Positions 1-7,689 are shown, counted from the first letter of the stretch. The stretch: DNA of 15,283 bases from Cyanobacteria bacterium OH_CDB_20 (GCA_023415935.1 JAEZIX010000018.1:1-15283); one strand, 5' to 3'. Made by a program: numbers and translations. Notes: generated by a model not told the origin, from the letters alone.

Positions 1-1142
1 GAGTTATATATCAGCGATGAAGCAGCTACGATAAAATCTTTACCTTGAGGATGGTTGTAAGGCCTCTTAGCAAGTATTACAACGATATATTTTTTGCCAG
101 CTGGCGTCCAAACAATACCAGCATCTCCAAGCATTCCGCCAATATCGCCTGTCTTATGTATTAACAAAGCGTTTGAAGGTAGACCAGCTTGTAAAAGCCT
201 GTTATTTTTTACATGGCTCATATAATCAATGATACTTTCTCTTGATTTTAAAGATAAAAATGAAGTGTTATCGATGTTATAAAGCATTGTAGCAATATCT
301 TTAGAGGTAGTTACATTTTGACCCTCTAAGTCAGGGAGCCAGTTTTGTACATATGTTTTTGAAAGGCCCCATTTTCTCAAAGCTCTGTTAACATCTGGTT
401 TTCCACCAACTAATGACATTAGCATGTTTGTTGCAGTGTTATCTGAGTCTTGAATCATAACTTTTGCAAGATAATCTAAACTGTAATGACTACCATGTGA
501 TTTAAATTGGAGCTCTCCTGAGCCACTTGAGCGATAATACTCTGTTAAAGTCATTCTATCGTGAAGACTTGCTTGCCCCATATCTATTGACCTAAATAGT
601 TCAATCAAAACCGGGATTTTAATAATACTAGCTGCCGGATATTGTCTATCACCATTTATGTTTACATATTTACCGGTACTATAGTCCCAAACATAAACGG
701 TAGGTTTAACAAGAGGGTGTGCTTTTGCCAAGTTATTAAGCCTTGCAGTCAATACATGCATCTGTTCAGCTTCATATAACTGTTGCATTTGAGGTTTTTT
801 AACTTCAGCAGAATTTAAAAACTTTGTATTTAAAAATACTTCATTATTCATGTAAGAAACTGTCGGATTATAGAATTTTTCATAATCGACATTAACAGCT
901 TGATTTTGCGGACCTAAAATCAGAGGGCGCACAAAATTTGTATAAGAATAAGGAAAAACCAAATAAACAAGAAATAAAGCAAATAAGAACAAGACAATTT
1001 TTTGAATAGGATTTGTCTTCTTTTTTACTCTCTTCTTAGTTTTTAAAGGTCTTGATACAGGAACAGCAACTCTGTTTCTTTGAAACTGCGGTGCATACGG
1101 CTGATTATAGTTTACTCTAGGCTTATAAGCAGGTCTTGCCAA
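1..1142 (-). CDS. Membrane-anchored serine hydrolase, class A beta-lactamase-like fold (3' end cut by window)
   Basis: The 380 visible codons start at TTG 1142, preceded by GGGGAG eight bases upstream; no ATG start is available in this frame. The N-terminus is basic (residues 1-45) and is followed by one membrane helix (about 46-64), so the catalytic part should lie outside the cytoplasm. The penicillin-recognising motifs are in order: SIIK with nucleophile S172 and K175, SDN at 233-235, and KTG at 330-332. The segment matching the class A omega loop reads WLPDLEG (268-274), so the catalytic Glu of true beta-lactamases falls on Leu. A role in peptidoglycan or another ester/amide hydrolysis is more likely than drug resistance, but that is inference. 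The reading continues past KTG to HPQGKDF, so probably only a few C-terminal residues are missing. It is divergent from the GGDEF gene. Confidence 0.88.
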   Translation of the reverse strand, partial: MARPAYKPRVNYNQPYAPQFQRNRVAVPVSRPLKTKKRVKKKTNPIQKIVLFLFALFLVYLVFPYSYTNFVRPLILGPQNQAVNVDYEKFYNPTVSYMNNEVFLNTKFLNSAEVKKPQMQQLYEAEQMHVLTARLNNLAKAHPLVKPTVYVWDYSTGKYVNINGDRQYPAASIIKIPVLIELFRSIDMGQASLHDRMTLTEYYRSSGSGELQFKSHGSHYSLDYLAKVMIQDSDNTATNMLMSLVGGKPDVNRALRKWGLSKTYVQNWLPDLEGQNVTTSKDIATMLYNIDNTSFLSLKSRESIIDYMSHVKNNRLLQAGLPSNALLIHKTGDIGGMLGDAGIVWTPAGKKYIVVILAKRPYNHPQGKDFIVAASSLIYN

Positions 1143-1178
1143 AGCTATTACTCCCCAAACATATGTGTAGACAATTAC

Positions 1179-1184
1179 ATTATA
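1179..1184 (-). promoter_or_regulatory. Candidate -10 box for the serine hydrolase gene
   Basis: A perfect TATAAT lies on the minus strand 37 bases upstream of TTG 1142. No convincing -35 box is seen at 16-18 bases. A perfect 6-3-6 inverted repeat (ACAACA-ATG-TGTTGT, 1184-1198) abuts it and could be an operator. Confidence 0.45.
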
Positions 1185-1317
1185 CAACAATGTGTTGTTT
1201 AAAGCTGAACTTTTTTATTAAAAATGACCTTTAATCAATATTTACGGGGTTCTATCGCTTCTTAAAATGAATTTACATTTTTTAAAATTAGCTATACGTA
1301 AATAATCTTTGTATATT

Positions 1318-1346
1318 TTGTAAAAATTTGGTAAAATTAATACAAT
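1318..1346 (+). promoter_or_regulatory. Candidate sigma70-type promoter of the GGDEF/radical SAM operon
   Basis: TTGTAA (1318-1323), 17 bases, then TACAAT (1341-1346). Transcription would begin near 1353, giving a leader of about 23 bases that contains the ribosome binding site AAAGGGA at 1361-1367. An overlapping alternative is TTGTAT (1309) with TAAAAT (1332). Confidence 0.5.
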
Positions 1347-1375
1347 AGAATTTGTATTATAAAGGGAAAATAAAT

Positions 1376-2254
1376 ATGAAAAATGTTGTTATCTTTTCTG
1401 ATAAAGCCGAATCCGAGTTAGAAAACATTTTAAAACAAGATGATGAACTGGATATCAGAGTTAAGAATATTGCTGAATTAAAAGAAGCAGAAAAATATAA
1501 TCCTGCTCTTATTGTACTTGAAGCGTCTGAAGAAAAAGTTAAAGAAGTAGCTATGGTAACAAGATTTATTGCTCCAACTTTAATACTTGCGGATAAATTT
1601 TATGAAGATATTACAGTGAGAGGTGAAGCCTTTGATTATATTTTAAGACCTGTTTCCCCTTTTGAATTAAGAATCAGAGCAAATAACTTATTAAAAATAA
1701 AAGAATTAAAACAAACAATTGGAAAAGTATCAACAACAGACGAACTTACAGGTCTTCATAACAGAAAATATCTTCACGAAAGACTTGAAGCTGAAATATC
1801 ACGTGCAAGACGTTATGAAACAAAACTTTCATGCCTTTTGTTAGATATTGACTTCTTCAAAGTAGTAAACGATATGTACGGCTATGATTGGGGCGATGTT
1901 TTATTAAAGAAAATTGCTGAAATGCTTTCAGGTTTCGTAAGAAAAGAAGACATTTTAACAAGATACGGCGACGAAGAGTTCATCATTATTCTTCCAAATA
2001 CAACTGAAGAAAATGCATTTATATTTGCTGAAAGATTCAGAAGAGAAATCGAAAAAATGGAATTTATTCCTGCTGGAGAAGAAGAAAAACATCCTATTAC
2101 GATTTCTGGAGGAATTTCTTCATTCCCATTCCTTGAAAATGTTGATGAAAATGCAAATACCCTAATCAGGTATGCTGAACATGCTCTATACAACGCTAAA
2201 AAACGCGGAAAAAATAAGATAGTTTTATTCTCTCAGGTGAATTTAGACTACTAA
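1376..2254 (+). CDS. Receiver-like/GGDEF protein (putative diguanylate cyclase with atypical signature)
   Basis: This 292-residue protein has a PleD-like order. Residues 1 to about 110 look like a response-regulator receiver fold; 'VLEA' stands where the phosphorylated Asp should be (Glu49) and 'YILRP' where the conserved Lys should be, so it is probably not phosphorylated. Residues about 120-285 are a GGDEF domain that makes cyclic di-GMP in active members. DIDFFKVVND (157-166), the metal- and substrate-binding segment, is intact. The signature reads RYGDEEF (196-202), that is GDEEF instead of GG[D/E]EF. The product-inhibition motif RxxD (R189-D192) sits five residues before it. No membrane helix is seen, so it is cytoplasmic. 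ATG 1376 is chosen over TTG 1352 because AAAGGGA lies just upstream of it. It heads an apparent operon with two radical SAM genes. Confidence 0.85.
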   Translation: MKNVVIFSDKAESELENILKQDDELDIRVKNIAELKEAEKYNPALIVLEASEEKVKEVAMVTRFIAPTLILADKFYEDITVRGEAFDYILRPVSPFELRIRANNLLKIKELKQTIGKVSTTDELTGLHNRKYLHERLEAEISRARRYETKLSCLLLDIDFFKVVNDMYGYDWGDVLLKKIAEMLSGFVRKEDILTRYGDEEFIIILPNTTEENAFIFAERFRREIEKMEFIPAGEEEKHPITISGGISSFPFLENVDENANTLIRYAEHALYNAKKRGKNKIVLFSQVNLDY

Positions 2255-2281
2255 CATAATTAAACAATAGGCGAAATAAAA

Positions 2282-3250
2282 GTGACAGGTCAAAAACCAG
2301 GTTTTTTCTCATATGCAAATACAGATAGATGCCAGTCAAGGTGTATAACTTGCGCAGGCTGGCAAACGCCCCCAAATGTTAAAGAAAATGAACTCACTAC
2401 TGATGATTGGAAACGCATACTAACCCAAATGCACGAATGGATGGGTGATTATGAGTTTGTTTTCTCTGGCGGTGAACCTTTCTTAAGAGATGACTTGCTT
2501 GAGCTTACTACATTTGCAAAAAACCTCGGAGACAGAGTTAATGTTGTAACGAATGCGCTTGCTCTTCAAAATAAGTGTGAAGACGTTATTAAATCTGATT
2601 TTTCAACAATTTATATCTCACTAAACGCCGTTAAAAATCCCCAAATACACATAGCATCAAGGGGAAGGGAAGATAGTTTTAAAATAACAATGAACGTTAT
2701 TCAGACTCTAAACTATCTAAATAAACATAAAAATCCCGATAAGCCTAAAAATATTATAATTTCTTCTATAGTTATGCCGTCTAATTTTGACGAGGTTGAA
2801 CCTCTCGTTGAATTTGCAGAAAAAGAAGGGCTTGGAGGAGTTAGCTTTCAGCTTCTAGATAACGGCGATGCATTTGCAAGACCAGAAGATATGACAGAAA
2901 AAGAAGGTATAGAACTAAACGAAAAAGCAATTAAAACATTAGATAAAATAATGGAACTTAAAGACCAAGGACGCCTTGTTTTAAACGGATACCCGCAACT
3001 TAAAGCATATAAAATCCTTCTCACAAATCCTAATGAAGTTGCAGCTTCAGAATGCAAAGTAGGGTATAATAATTTTGCAATAGATCCTTATGGAAATGTG
3101 AGAATTTGCTTCTGTATGGGACCTATCGGTTCATTGAAAGAAAATACGCCTCAAGAGATCTGGGAAGGTGCTAAAGCGCAAGAAGTAAGAGAAAAAATTA
3201 ATGCCTGCACAAAAAAATGTAGATTGCTTAATTGTAATTTTAAAGAGTAG
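2282..3250 (+). CDS. Radical SAM protein with C-terminal SPASM-like cysteines
   Basis: This 322-residue cytoplasmic protein begins at GTG 2282, with a weak AGGCGA upstream, 27 bases after the GGDEF gene. The radical SAM cluster motif CX3CX2C is C17, C21 and C24, very close to the N-terminus, and the SAM-binding GGEP is at 63-66. After a TIM-barrel-like middle, the C-terminus carries extra cysteines C258, C276, C278, C309, C313 and C318 around 'FAIDPYGNVRICF'. This resembles the SPASM/twitch region that holds auxiliary iron-sulfur clusters in peptide- or protein-modifying enzymes. The substrate is unknown, and I see no small precursor peptide gene beside it. The next gene, another radical SAM protein, follows almost directly, so the two are probably co-transcribed. 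Confidence 0.88.
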   Translation: MTGQKPGFFSYANTDRCQSRCITCAGWQTPPNVKENELTTDDWKRILTQMHEWMGDYEFVFSGGEPFLRDDLLELTTFAKNLGDRVNVVTNALALQNKCEDVIKSDFSTIYISLNAVKNPQIHIASRGREDSFKITMNVIQTLNYLNKHKNPDKPKNIIISSIVMPSNFDEVEPLVEFAEKEGLGGVSFQLLDNGDAFARPEDMTEKEGIELNEKAIKTLDKIMELKDQGRLVLNGYPQLKAYKILLTNPNEVAASECKVGYNNFAIDPYGNVRICFCMGPIGSLKENTPQEIWEGAKAQEVREKINACTKKCRLLNCNFKE

Positions 3251-3254
3251 TTTT

Positions 3255-3258
3255 GGAG
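3255..3258 (+). promoter_or_regulatory. Shine-Dalgarno GGAG deciding the TTG start of the second radical SAM gene
   Basis: GGAG lies 9 bases before TTG 3268. The other in-frame start, TTG 3253, overlaps this site and has only a weak AGAG ahead of it. The nearby ATG 3261 is out of frame. Confidence 0.45.
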
Positions 3259-3267
3259 TTATGGAAT

Positions 3268-4296
3268 TTGATTTTAGATTTTTTAAAAAACATTCTCAAG
3301 AAAAAACCTAAAAAATATGTGAGCTGTTCGTGGATAGAGCACGGAATGGATTTTGACGTTGGAGTCTATGGCTCTAATCTCAAGTTATGCTGTTATTTGA
3401 GCCATAAAGGAAAAGGAAATGCATATATAAAAAAAGACTACTATGGCGAAAAAATAGACTGGAAAGATTTCTTTAAAATAAGGAATAAATATAGAAAGAT
3501 ACAGCAGAAAGGCAAAACTATTCCTGAATGTGAAGGCTGTGTATTCTTAAAAGAAGGATACTGGGATCAAGAAAATTATATTGATAGTATAATTTTTGAC
3601 CATTTCACAAAATGTAATTGCAACTGTATCTATTGCTACACAACCGAAAGCAAAAAGGACTACAATGCCTTAAAATCATACAATGTTCTCCCCACTATAA
3701 AAGAAATGATAAAAAAAGACATCTTAAAACCTGGAGGGGCAATAGGTTTTGGAGGAGGAGAGCCTACAATCCTTGAGGAATTTGAAGATCTTGTATCTCT
3801 TCTTTTAGATAAAGGATTCACCAATATCAGAGTGCCTTCTTCGGGGATAAAATACTCTGAAATAATAGAAAAGGGTATAAGCAAGGGTCAGCTTTTTGTT
3901 GTTGTTTCAATAGATTCAGGAACAAAAGAAACCTATAAAAAAATTAAGAGAACTGATAAGTATGAAATAGTTACTGAAAACTTAAAGAGGTATTCTAAAG
4001 CGCAGCCTTCTCCAGGCTTTGTAATCAGTAAATATATTTTAATACCTAATATCAATGATACTAAAGAAGAAATAGACAGCTGGCTAAATTTCAACAAAGA
4101 GAATAATATTTTATCAATAGTAATTGATATCGAAAACAGCTGGCTTGAAAAGGTTATGGAACCTGAATACAAGTATATTTTTGAACTGATTTCATACGTC
4201 AAAGAAAAATCCGAAGAAATGGGATTTGTAAGATGCGACATCTGTGATAGAGCCGCAACTGTTATAAAAGAAATGAAGTCTCAAAACTTGTTATAG
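3268..4296 (+). CDS. Second radical SAM protein with cysteine-rich N-terminal extension
   Basis: A 342-residue protein from TTG 3268; a start at TTG 3253 would add five residues. An N-terminal extension of about 110 residues carries C20, C41, C42, C88 and C91 ahead of the radical SAM motif. That motif is C116, C120 and C123, within CNCNCIYC, followed by GGGEP at 162-166. Two more cysteines (C323, C326 in RCDIC) lie near the C-terminus and could ligate a further cluster. Paired cysteines on both sides of the core suggest auxiliary iron-sulfur or metal sites. Its function and substrate are not recognisable. It follows the first radical SAM gene by 17 bases, and the two differ clearly in length and cysteine layout, so they are not a simple duplication. 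Its stop overlaps the stop of the opposing SEC-C gene. Confidence 0.82.
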   Translation: MILDFLKNILKKKPKKYVSCSWIEHGMDFDVGVYGSNLKLCCYLSHKGKGNAYIKKDYYGEKIDWKDFFKIRNKYRKIQQKGKTIPECEGCVFLKEGYWDQENYIDSIIFDHFTKCNCNCIYCYTTESKKDYNALKSYNVLPTIKEMIKKDILKPGGAIGFGGGEPTILEEFEDLVSLLLDKGFTNIRVPSSGIKYSEIIEKGISKGQLFVVVSIDSGTKETYKKIKRTDKYEIVTENLKRYSKAQPSPGFVISKYILIPNINDTKEEIDSWLNFNKENNILSIVIDIENSWLEKVMEPEYKYIFELISYVKEKSEEMGFVRCDICDRAATVIKEMKSQNLL

Positions 4297-5598
4297 AGTT
4301 TGTCCGCAACATTTTTTGAACTTTTTGCCGCTTCCGCAAGGACAAGGTTCATTTCTGCCGACATTTTCATATTGAGGTTTGGGATTTTGAGCTTCTTCAA
4401 TCTCTTCATTTACAATCCCTACTGCGTCAGAAAATACTTTTGAAGAGTATAAAACACTTGTTGAAGAAAATATCTTCTTCTCTAAAGAATCTGCTTTATA
4501 ATGGTTCAAAAGCTCGTCAGCAGAGTATTTTGTTTGCAAAATCTTATTTGTTCTCTCTAAAAACACAGGATACTTATCCATAACTCTCTTTATTATATTT
4601 GCAGGAATTTTATCGTTTTCAAGGAAGTTTTTAACGCAGGCAATATAGCCAGGAATTGAAGTATAATCATCTGATTCAAATATTTTAGTAAGGGTTTCAT
4701 AAAATGGAATAGCAAAAAGCCCTAATTCTTCATCATAAATGATTGCAACATCATAGAGTGATTTATGTGAAGAAAAGCCATTTAGTGATTTTTCCATAAA
4801 ATTGTCGTATGAGTTATTAAACTCTTCAACCTTGAAATACCTGTATTCAGGAACTTTTTGAATATTATTTTCAATATCATCAACATTAAAGTTTTCTTTG
4901 TCATCACAGAAATTATTAAAAGCATTAATAATATTATCAGCGCAATGATTTGTGGTCATAATTTCATCTTTGCCAAAGCATTCAAGGAATTTTTTGCCGT
5001 ATTCTGCAACAATTTTTTCGATTTCTTTAAACTTTTTAGGGTTGTCATCATACGCAACTTCAGGCGTTTCTATGATTTTAGCTATTGCAAACCTTTGAAC
5101 TTCTTCTTTGTTTGCAGGAGATATTACATTAGGAATCTCTAAGACATAATATTCTTTTTCAAAACAGAAAATCCTTGCCATCACATATTGTCCGGCGTAT
5201 AAACCTCTGTAATTTGTCATTTTGACAAGTGAAATAACATTGTAAGTCTTTTCATTAACAAGATTGTATAGCTCAAAGCCGTTTTGAAGAACCTTTTTAA
5301 CTTCAAAAACTGAAGAGAAAGAAGTTTTTAGTGCTTTTAAAACAGCTTTATCAAATTTATCTATTTTAGTATTTTTCTCAAGATACAAATCAATTATACT
5401 TTTTCTTTCGTCTGTAAGTCTTCTTTCAAATACATAAGGGATTAGCATTCCTTGAAGCTGAGCAGAATTCATATTTTGGGCAGAAATAGTATTAAGATAA
5501 TCGTTGAAATCACCTTTAACATCTTCATCATTTGCTATAAAATCGAATAGTCTTGTTATGTTATTTGAAATTGACGCGAATTTTTCAATTACAGACAT
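4291..5598 (-). CDS. SEC-C motif protein of unknown function
   Basis: A 435-residue soluble protein. The last 22 residues form a SEC-C zinc-binding motif, NEPCPCGSGKKFKKCC, with ligand cysteines C419, C421, C430 and C431, the same module found at the C-terminus of SecA. The first 400 residues are helical-looking and I do not recognise a catalytic domain; around residues 105-160 ('LYNLVNEKTYNVISLV') the sequence looks beta-rich. The start ATG 5598 lies one base after the pgeF stop, with AGGAAAGAGAG inside the end of pgeF, so translation is probably coupled. It is the last gene of the minus-strand operon, and no terminator follows. The motif suggests binding to zinc and perhaps to ribosomes or other proteins, but no specific role can be given. 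Confidence 0.82.
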   Translation of the reverse strand: MSVIEKFASISNNITRLFDFIANDEDVKGDFNDYLNTISAQNMNSAQLQGMLIPYVFERRLTDERKSIIDLYLEKNTKIDKFDKAVLKALKTSFSSVFEVKKVLQNGFELYNLVNEKTYNVISLVKMTNYRGLYAGQYVMARIFCFEKEYYVLEIPNVISPANKEEVQRFAIAKIIETPEVAYDDNPKKFKEIEKIVAEYGKKFLECFGKDEIMTTNHCADNIINAFNNFCDDKENFNVDDIENNIQKVPEYRYFKVEEFNNSYDNFMEKSLNGFSSHKSLYDVAIIYDEELGLFAIPFYETLTKIFESDDYTSIPGYIACVKNFLENDKIPANIIKRVMDKYPVFLERTNKILQTKYSADELLNHYKADSLEKKIFSSTSVLYSSKVFSDAVGIVNEEIEEAQNPKPQYENVGRNEPCPCGSGKKFKKCCGQTL

Positions 5599-5599
5599 T

Positions 5600-6349
5600 T
5601 TAATCTCTCTTTCCTAATTTAATAACGGCGCTATGCCTTGCGGTTATTCCTTCTTCTTTTCTATATGAAAAGAATATATCACTCATAGAATATGTGCAAT
5701 AGGTTGATAAGTCTATGTTTTCTACTCCAATAGACAATAGCTGTTTTTTATTTAAAAGTTTTAAATCAACATAATATTTGTCTAGTTTTTTATCGTACCT
5801 AAAAACACTATTATCATTGTCTTTTACAAGCTCAAAAAAGACCTTTTCGTCAACTGAAAAATTATCTATTCCTATGCTTGGGCCGATTGCTGCTGATATA
5901 TTTCTCGGATTTGAACCTAATTTTTCAACCATAATTAACGCGGCTTTTTTAACAATTTCTTTCGCCGTTCCGCGCCAACCGGCATGGACAACCGAGGCAA
6001 TATTATTTACTTTATCAAACATAATAATCGGGACACAGTCTGCAAAATTAAGTATTGCAACAGTTTCTGGCTCTGATGTTATTATACCGTCGCAATTATC
6101 GTAAAAGCTTTTCTGACCATTATAAATCTCAACATTATCTGAATGTGTTTGATTAACAGTAATAAGTCTTTCTTGTTTTATATCAAATGTTTCGAGCATT
6201 ATTTCTCTGTTTTTATTAGCCGTTTGCTCCAGATCATCAAGCGCACCTTTTGTCAAAACAAAATCTCTTGTTGTAAAAAAATGTTCAATCCCCTCTAATA
6301 AAGAACTTTTAAGAACCTTTTTTCCACAAAACTCATCAAAATAAAACAT
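5600..6349 (-). CDS. pgeF: Peptidoglycan editing factor PgeF / YfiH-family multicopper-like purine nucleoside enzyme
   Basis: 249 residues, the usual family length of about 240-280. Zinc-binding residues of the family are present: H69 in NQTHSDNV, C105 in ADCVPI and H122 in HAGWRGT. The C-terminal SYRxxxxTARH segment also matches. Family members act on purine nucleosides in vitro, and E. coli YfiH is linked to keeping wrong residues out of peptidoglycan stem peptides. It is a cytoplasmic enzyme. Its ATG overlaps the upp stop by one base (TAATG), with GAGG four bases upstream, and the SEC-C gene follows after one base. It is therefore tightly embedded in the operon. Confidence 0.93.
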   Translation of the reverse strand: MFYFDEFCGKKVLKSSLLEGIEHFFTTRDFVLTKGALDDLEQTANKNREIMLETFDIKQERLITVNQTHSDNVEIYNGQKSFYDNCDGIITSEPETVAILNFADCVPIIMFDKVNNIASVVHAGWRGTAKEIVKKAALIMVEKLGSNPRNISAAIGPSIGIDNFSVDEKVFFELVKDNDNSVFRYDKKLDKYYVDLKLLNKKQLLSIGVENIDLSTYCTYSMSDIFFSYRKEEGITARHSAVIKLGKRD

Positions 6350-7038
6350 TAGACCTCAAACGTGTTAAATATTCTATCTCCTGCATCTCCAAGCCCTGGA
6401 ACAATATAGCCGTTTGCATTAAGCTCTTTATCAATATTTGCAGTGATTATTTTTACATCAGGATAGTGGGTATGAACGTTATTAAGCCCTTCTGGTGCAC
6501 TTATTAGACTAATAAATTTAATATTTTTTTGAGGAACTTTTTTATTCACAAAAAGTTTTATTGCCTCAATAGCTGAGTTTCCTGTTGCAAGCATAGGATC
6601 AAGAATAAGTACAATGTTATTCTCAGGATGATCGAGTACGATAGGTATTTTATTGTAATACCAAACAGGAGTAAGCGTTTCTTCATCACGATACATACCA
6701 ATATGTCTTATTGTAGCTGATGGAATAATCTCGCTGGCAACATCACAAAAAATAAGTCCAGCTCTTAGAATTGGCACAATCATAATATTTGAAGTTGTTT
6801 TTAATATCTCGGCTTCACAAGATATAAGCGGTGTTGCAACTTCAGTTTTCTCAAGTTCTAAATCTTCTGTAGCTTTATAAAACAAGTGATACGTCAACCT
6901 TTTGACAGCATTTCTAAACACTTCAGCAGTTGTATTTTTATCTCTTATAATCGCTAGATTGTGCCTGCATAAAGGGTGATCACATATCTCAACATTTGTA
7001 TATAAACTATTAATCGATTTCGTCTGATTTAGGCTCAT
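6349..7038 (-). CDS. upp: Uracil phosphoribosyltransferase
   Basis: Converts uracil and PRPP to UMP in pyrimidine salvage (cytoplasm). The 229 residues include all the family hallmarks: VPILRAGL (88-95), GMYRDEETL (114-122), the PRPP loop DPMLATGNS (147-155) and the uracil-binding GYIVPGLGDAGDR (210-222). It is about 15-20 residues longer than E. coli Upp because of an N-terminal extension. The start at ATG 7038 is supported by GGAG seven bases upstream, inside the preceding MCE gene. The two genes overlap by 29 bases in different frames, which is long for an operon junction. No ATG, GTG or TTG start is available in the extension downstream of ATG 7038. Confidence 0.97.
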   Translation of the reverse strand: MSLNQTKSINSLYTNVEICDHPLCRHNLAIIRDKNTTAEVFRNAVKRLTYHLFYKATEDLELEKTEVATPLISCEAEILKTTSNIMIVPILRAGLIFCDVASEIIPSATIRHIGMYRDEETLTPVWYYNKIPIVLDHPENNIVLILDPMLATGNSAIEAIKLFVNKKVPQKNIKFISLISAPEGLNNVHTHYPDVKIITANIDKELNANGYIVPGLGDAGDRIFNTFEV

Positions 7039-7654
7039 CTTTTTGCTCCATTTTTGGTTTGTATTTTTTCAGCTTGTTGTTATTTAAATCATCTATAAAA
7101 TCTACTATCTTTTCAAGTGTATGATCTGCTGATTTTATTTTTCCGCTTACTTTCAGATAATTCTGAGTTTTGTAAATTTCATTTTCATTAACAACCATAC
7201 TTAAACTATTAGACATATTAACAATCGTTTTTGCAATACTATTTTGCACATCATAGAACTCTTGAATTCTATATGGATCCTCAACAACAATATAGTCGTT
7301 TGATTCTTTATTAACGTCTGGCGGCGATATTTCAAGAGATTTAGAACCACCTAACCCATAAAATTCAACTGTAGCAGTGGAATGTTCAGGTATTGATATA
7401 TCTTTTTGTGTTACCAAGAAAGAAACAAACACATTGTTCTCAAACACTTTTATCTCTTGAACATAACCTATTTGCATCCCCATAAATCTAACGGGAGAGC
7501 CCTGCATAAGCCCATCAACGTCATGGAAGAACATATAATAACTGTTTCTTTTTTGGTTTTGAACAGATTGTATAAATACAACTGAAAAAGAAACTGCCAC
7601 TAAAATAAGTGCCCATAATACAAGTTCTATAACCCAAATAAGTCTTTTATTCAT
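7010..7654 (-). CDS. MCE/MlaD-domain protein, single membrane anchor
   Basis: 214 residues: a short cytoplasmic start, one membrane helix (about 8-29), then an MCE domain (about 38-115) with 'GSPVRFMGMQIGYV', and a helical C-terminal tail ending in a charged Lys/Glu/Asp stretch. MCE proteins form periplasmic rings that carry lipids between membranes, usually with an MlaE-like permease and an MlaF-like ATPase. Neither partner is present in this window. It follows lgt by 26 bases. No Shine-Dalgarno sits at a normal distance from ATG 7654 (GGGAG is 19 bases away). Instead a perfect TATAAT ends seven bases before the start, which suggests its own near-leaderless promoter within the operon. Confidence 0.87.
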   Translation of the reverse strand: MNKRLIWVIELVLWALILVAVSFSVVFIQSVQNQKRNSYYMFFHDVDGLMQGSPVRFMGMQIGYVQEIKVFENNVFVSFLVTQKDISIPEHSTATVEFYGLGGSKSLEISPPDVNKESNDYIVVEDPYRIQEFYDVQNSIAKTIVNMSNSLSMVVNENEIYKTQNYLKVSGKIKSADHTLEKIVDFIDDLNNNKLKKYKPKMEQKDEPKSDEID

Positions 7655-7660
7655 ATTACT

Positions 7661-7689
7661 ATTATAAGCTGAACTCCCAATTAAGACAA
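7661..7689 (-). promoter_or_regulatory. Candidate internal promoter giving a leaderless MCE transcript
   Basis: On the minus strand, TTGTCT (7689-7684), which includes the last codons of lgt, is followed by 17 bases and TATAAT (7666-7661). The expected start site falls at or next to the A of ATG 7654. Confidence 0.5.

Noticed and set aside
1202..1211. Ten-base string AAGCTGAACT, repeated at 7666-7675 in another promoter region
   Set aside because: Only two copies, at different positions relative to the -10 boxes; chance is a sufficient explanation without genome-wide support.
1224..1306. Short frames of 12-13 codons in the intergenic region
   Set aside because: They have no ribosome site and stop almost at once.
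1352..1375. Earlier GGDEF start at TTG 1352
   Set aside because: It would lie at the predicted transcription start and overlaps the ribosome site AAAGGGA, which serves ATG 1376.
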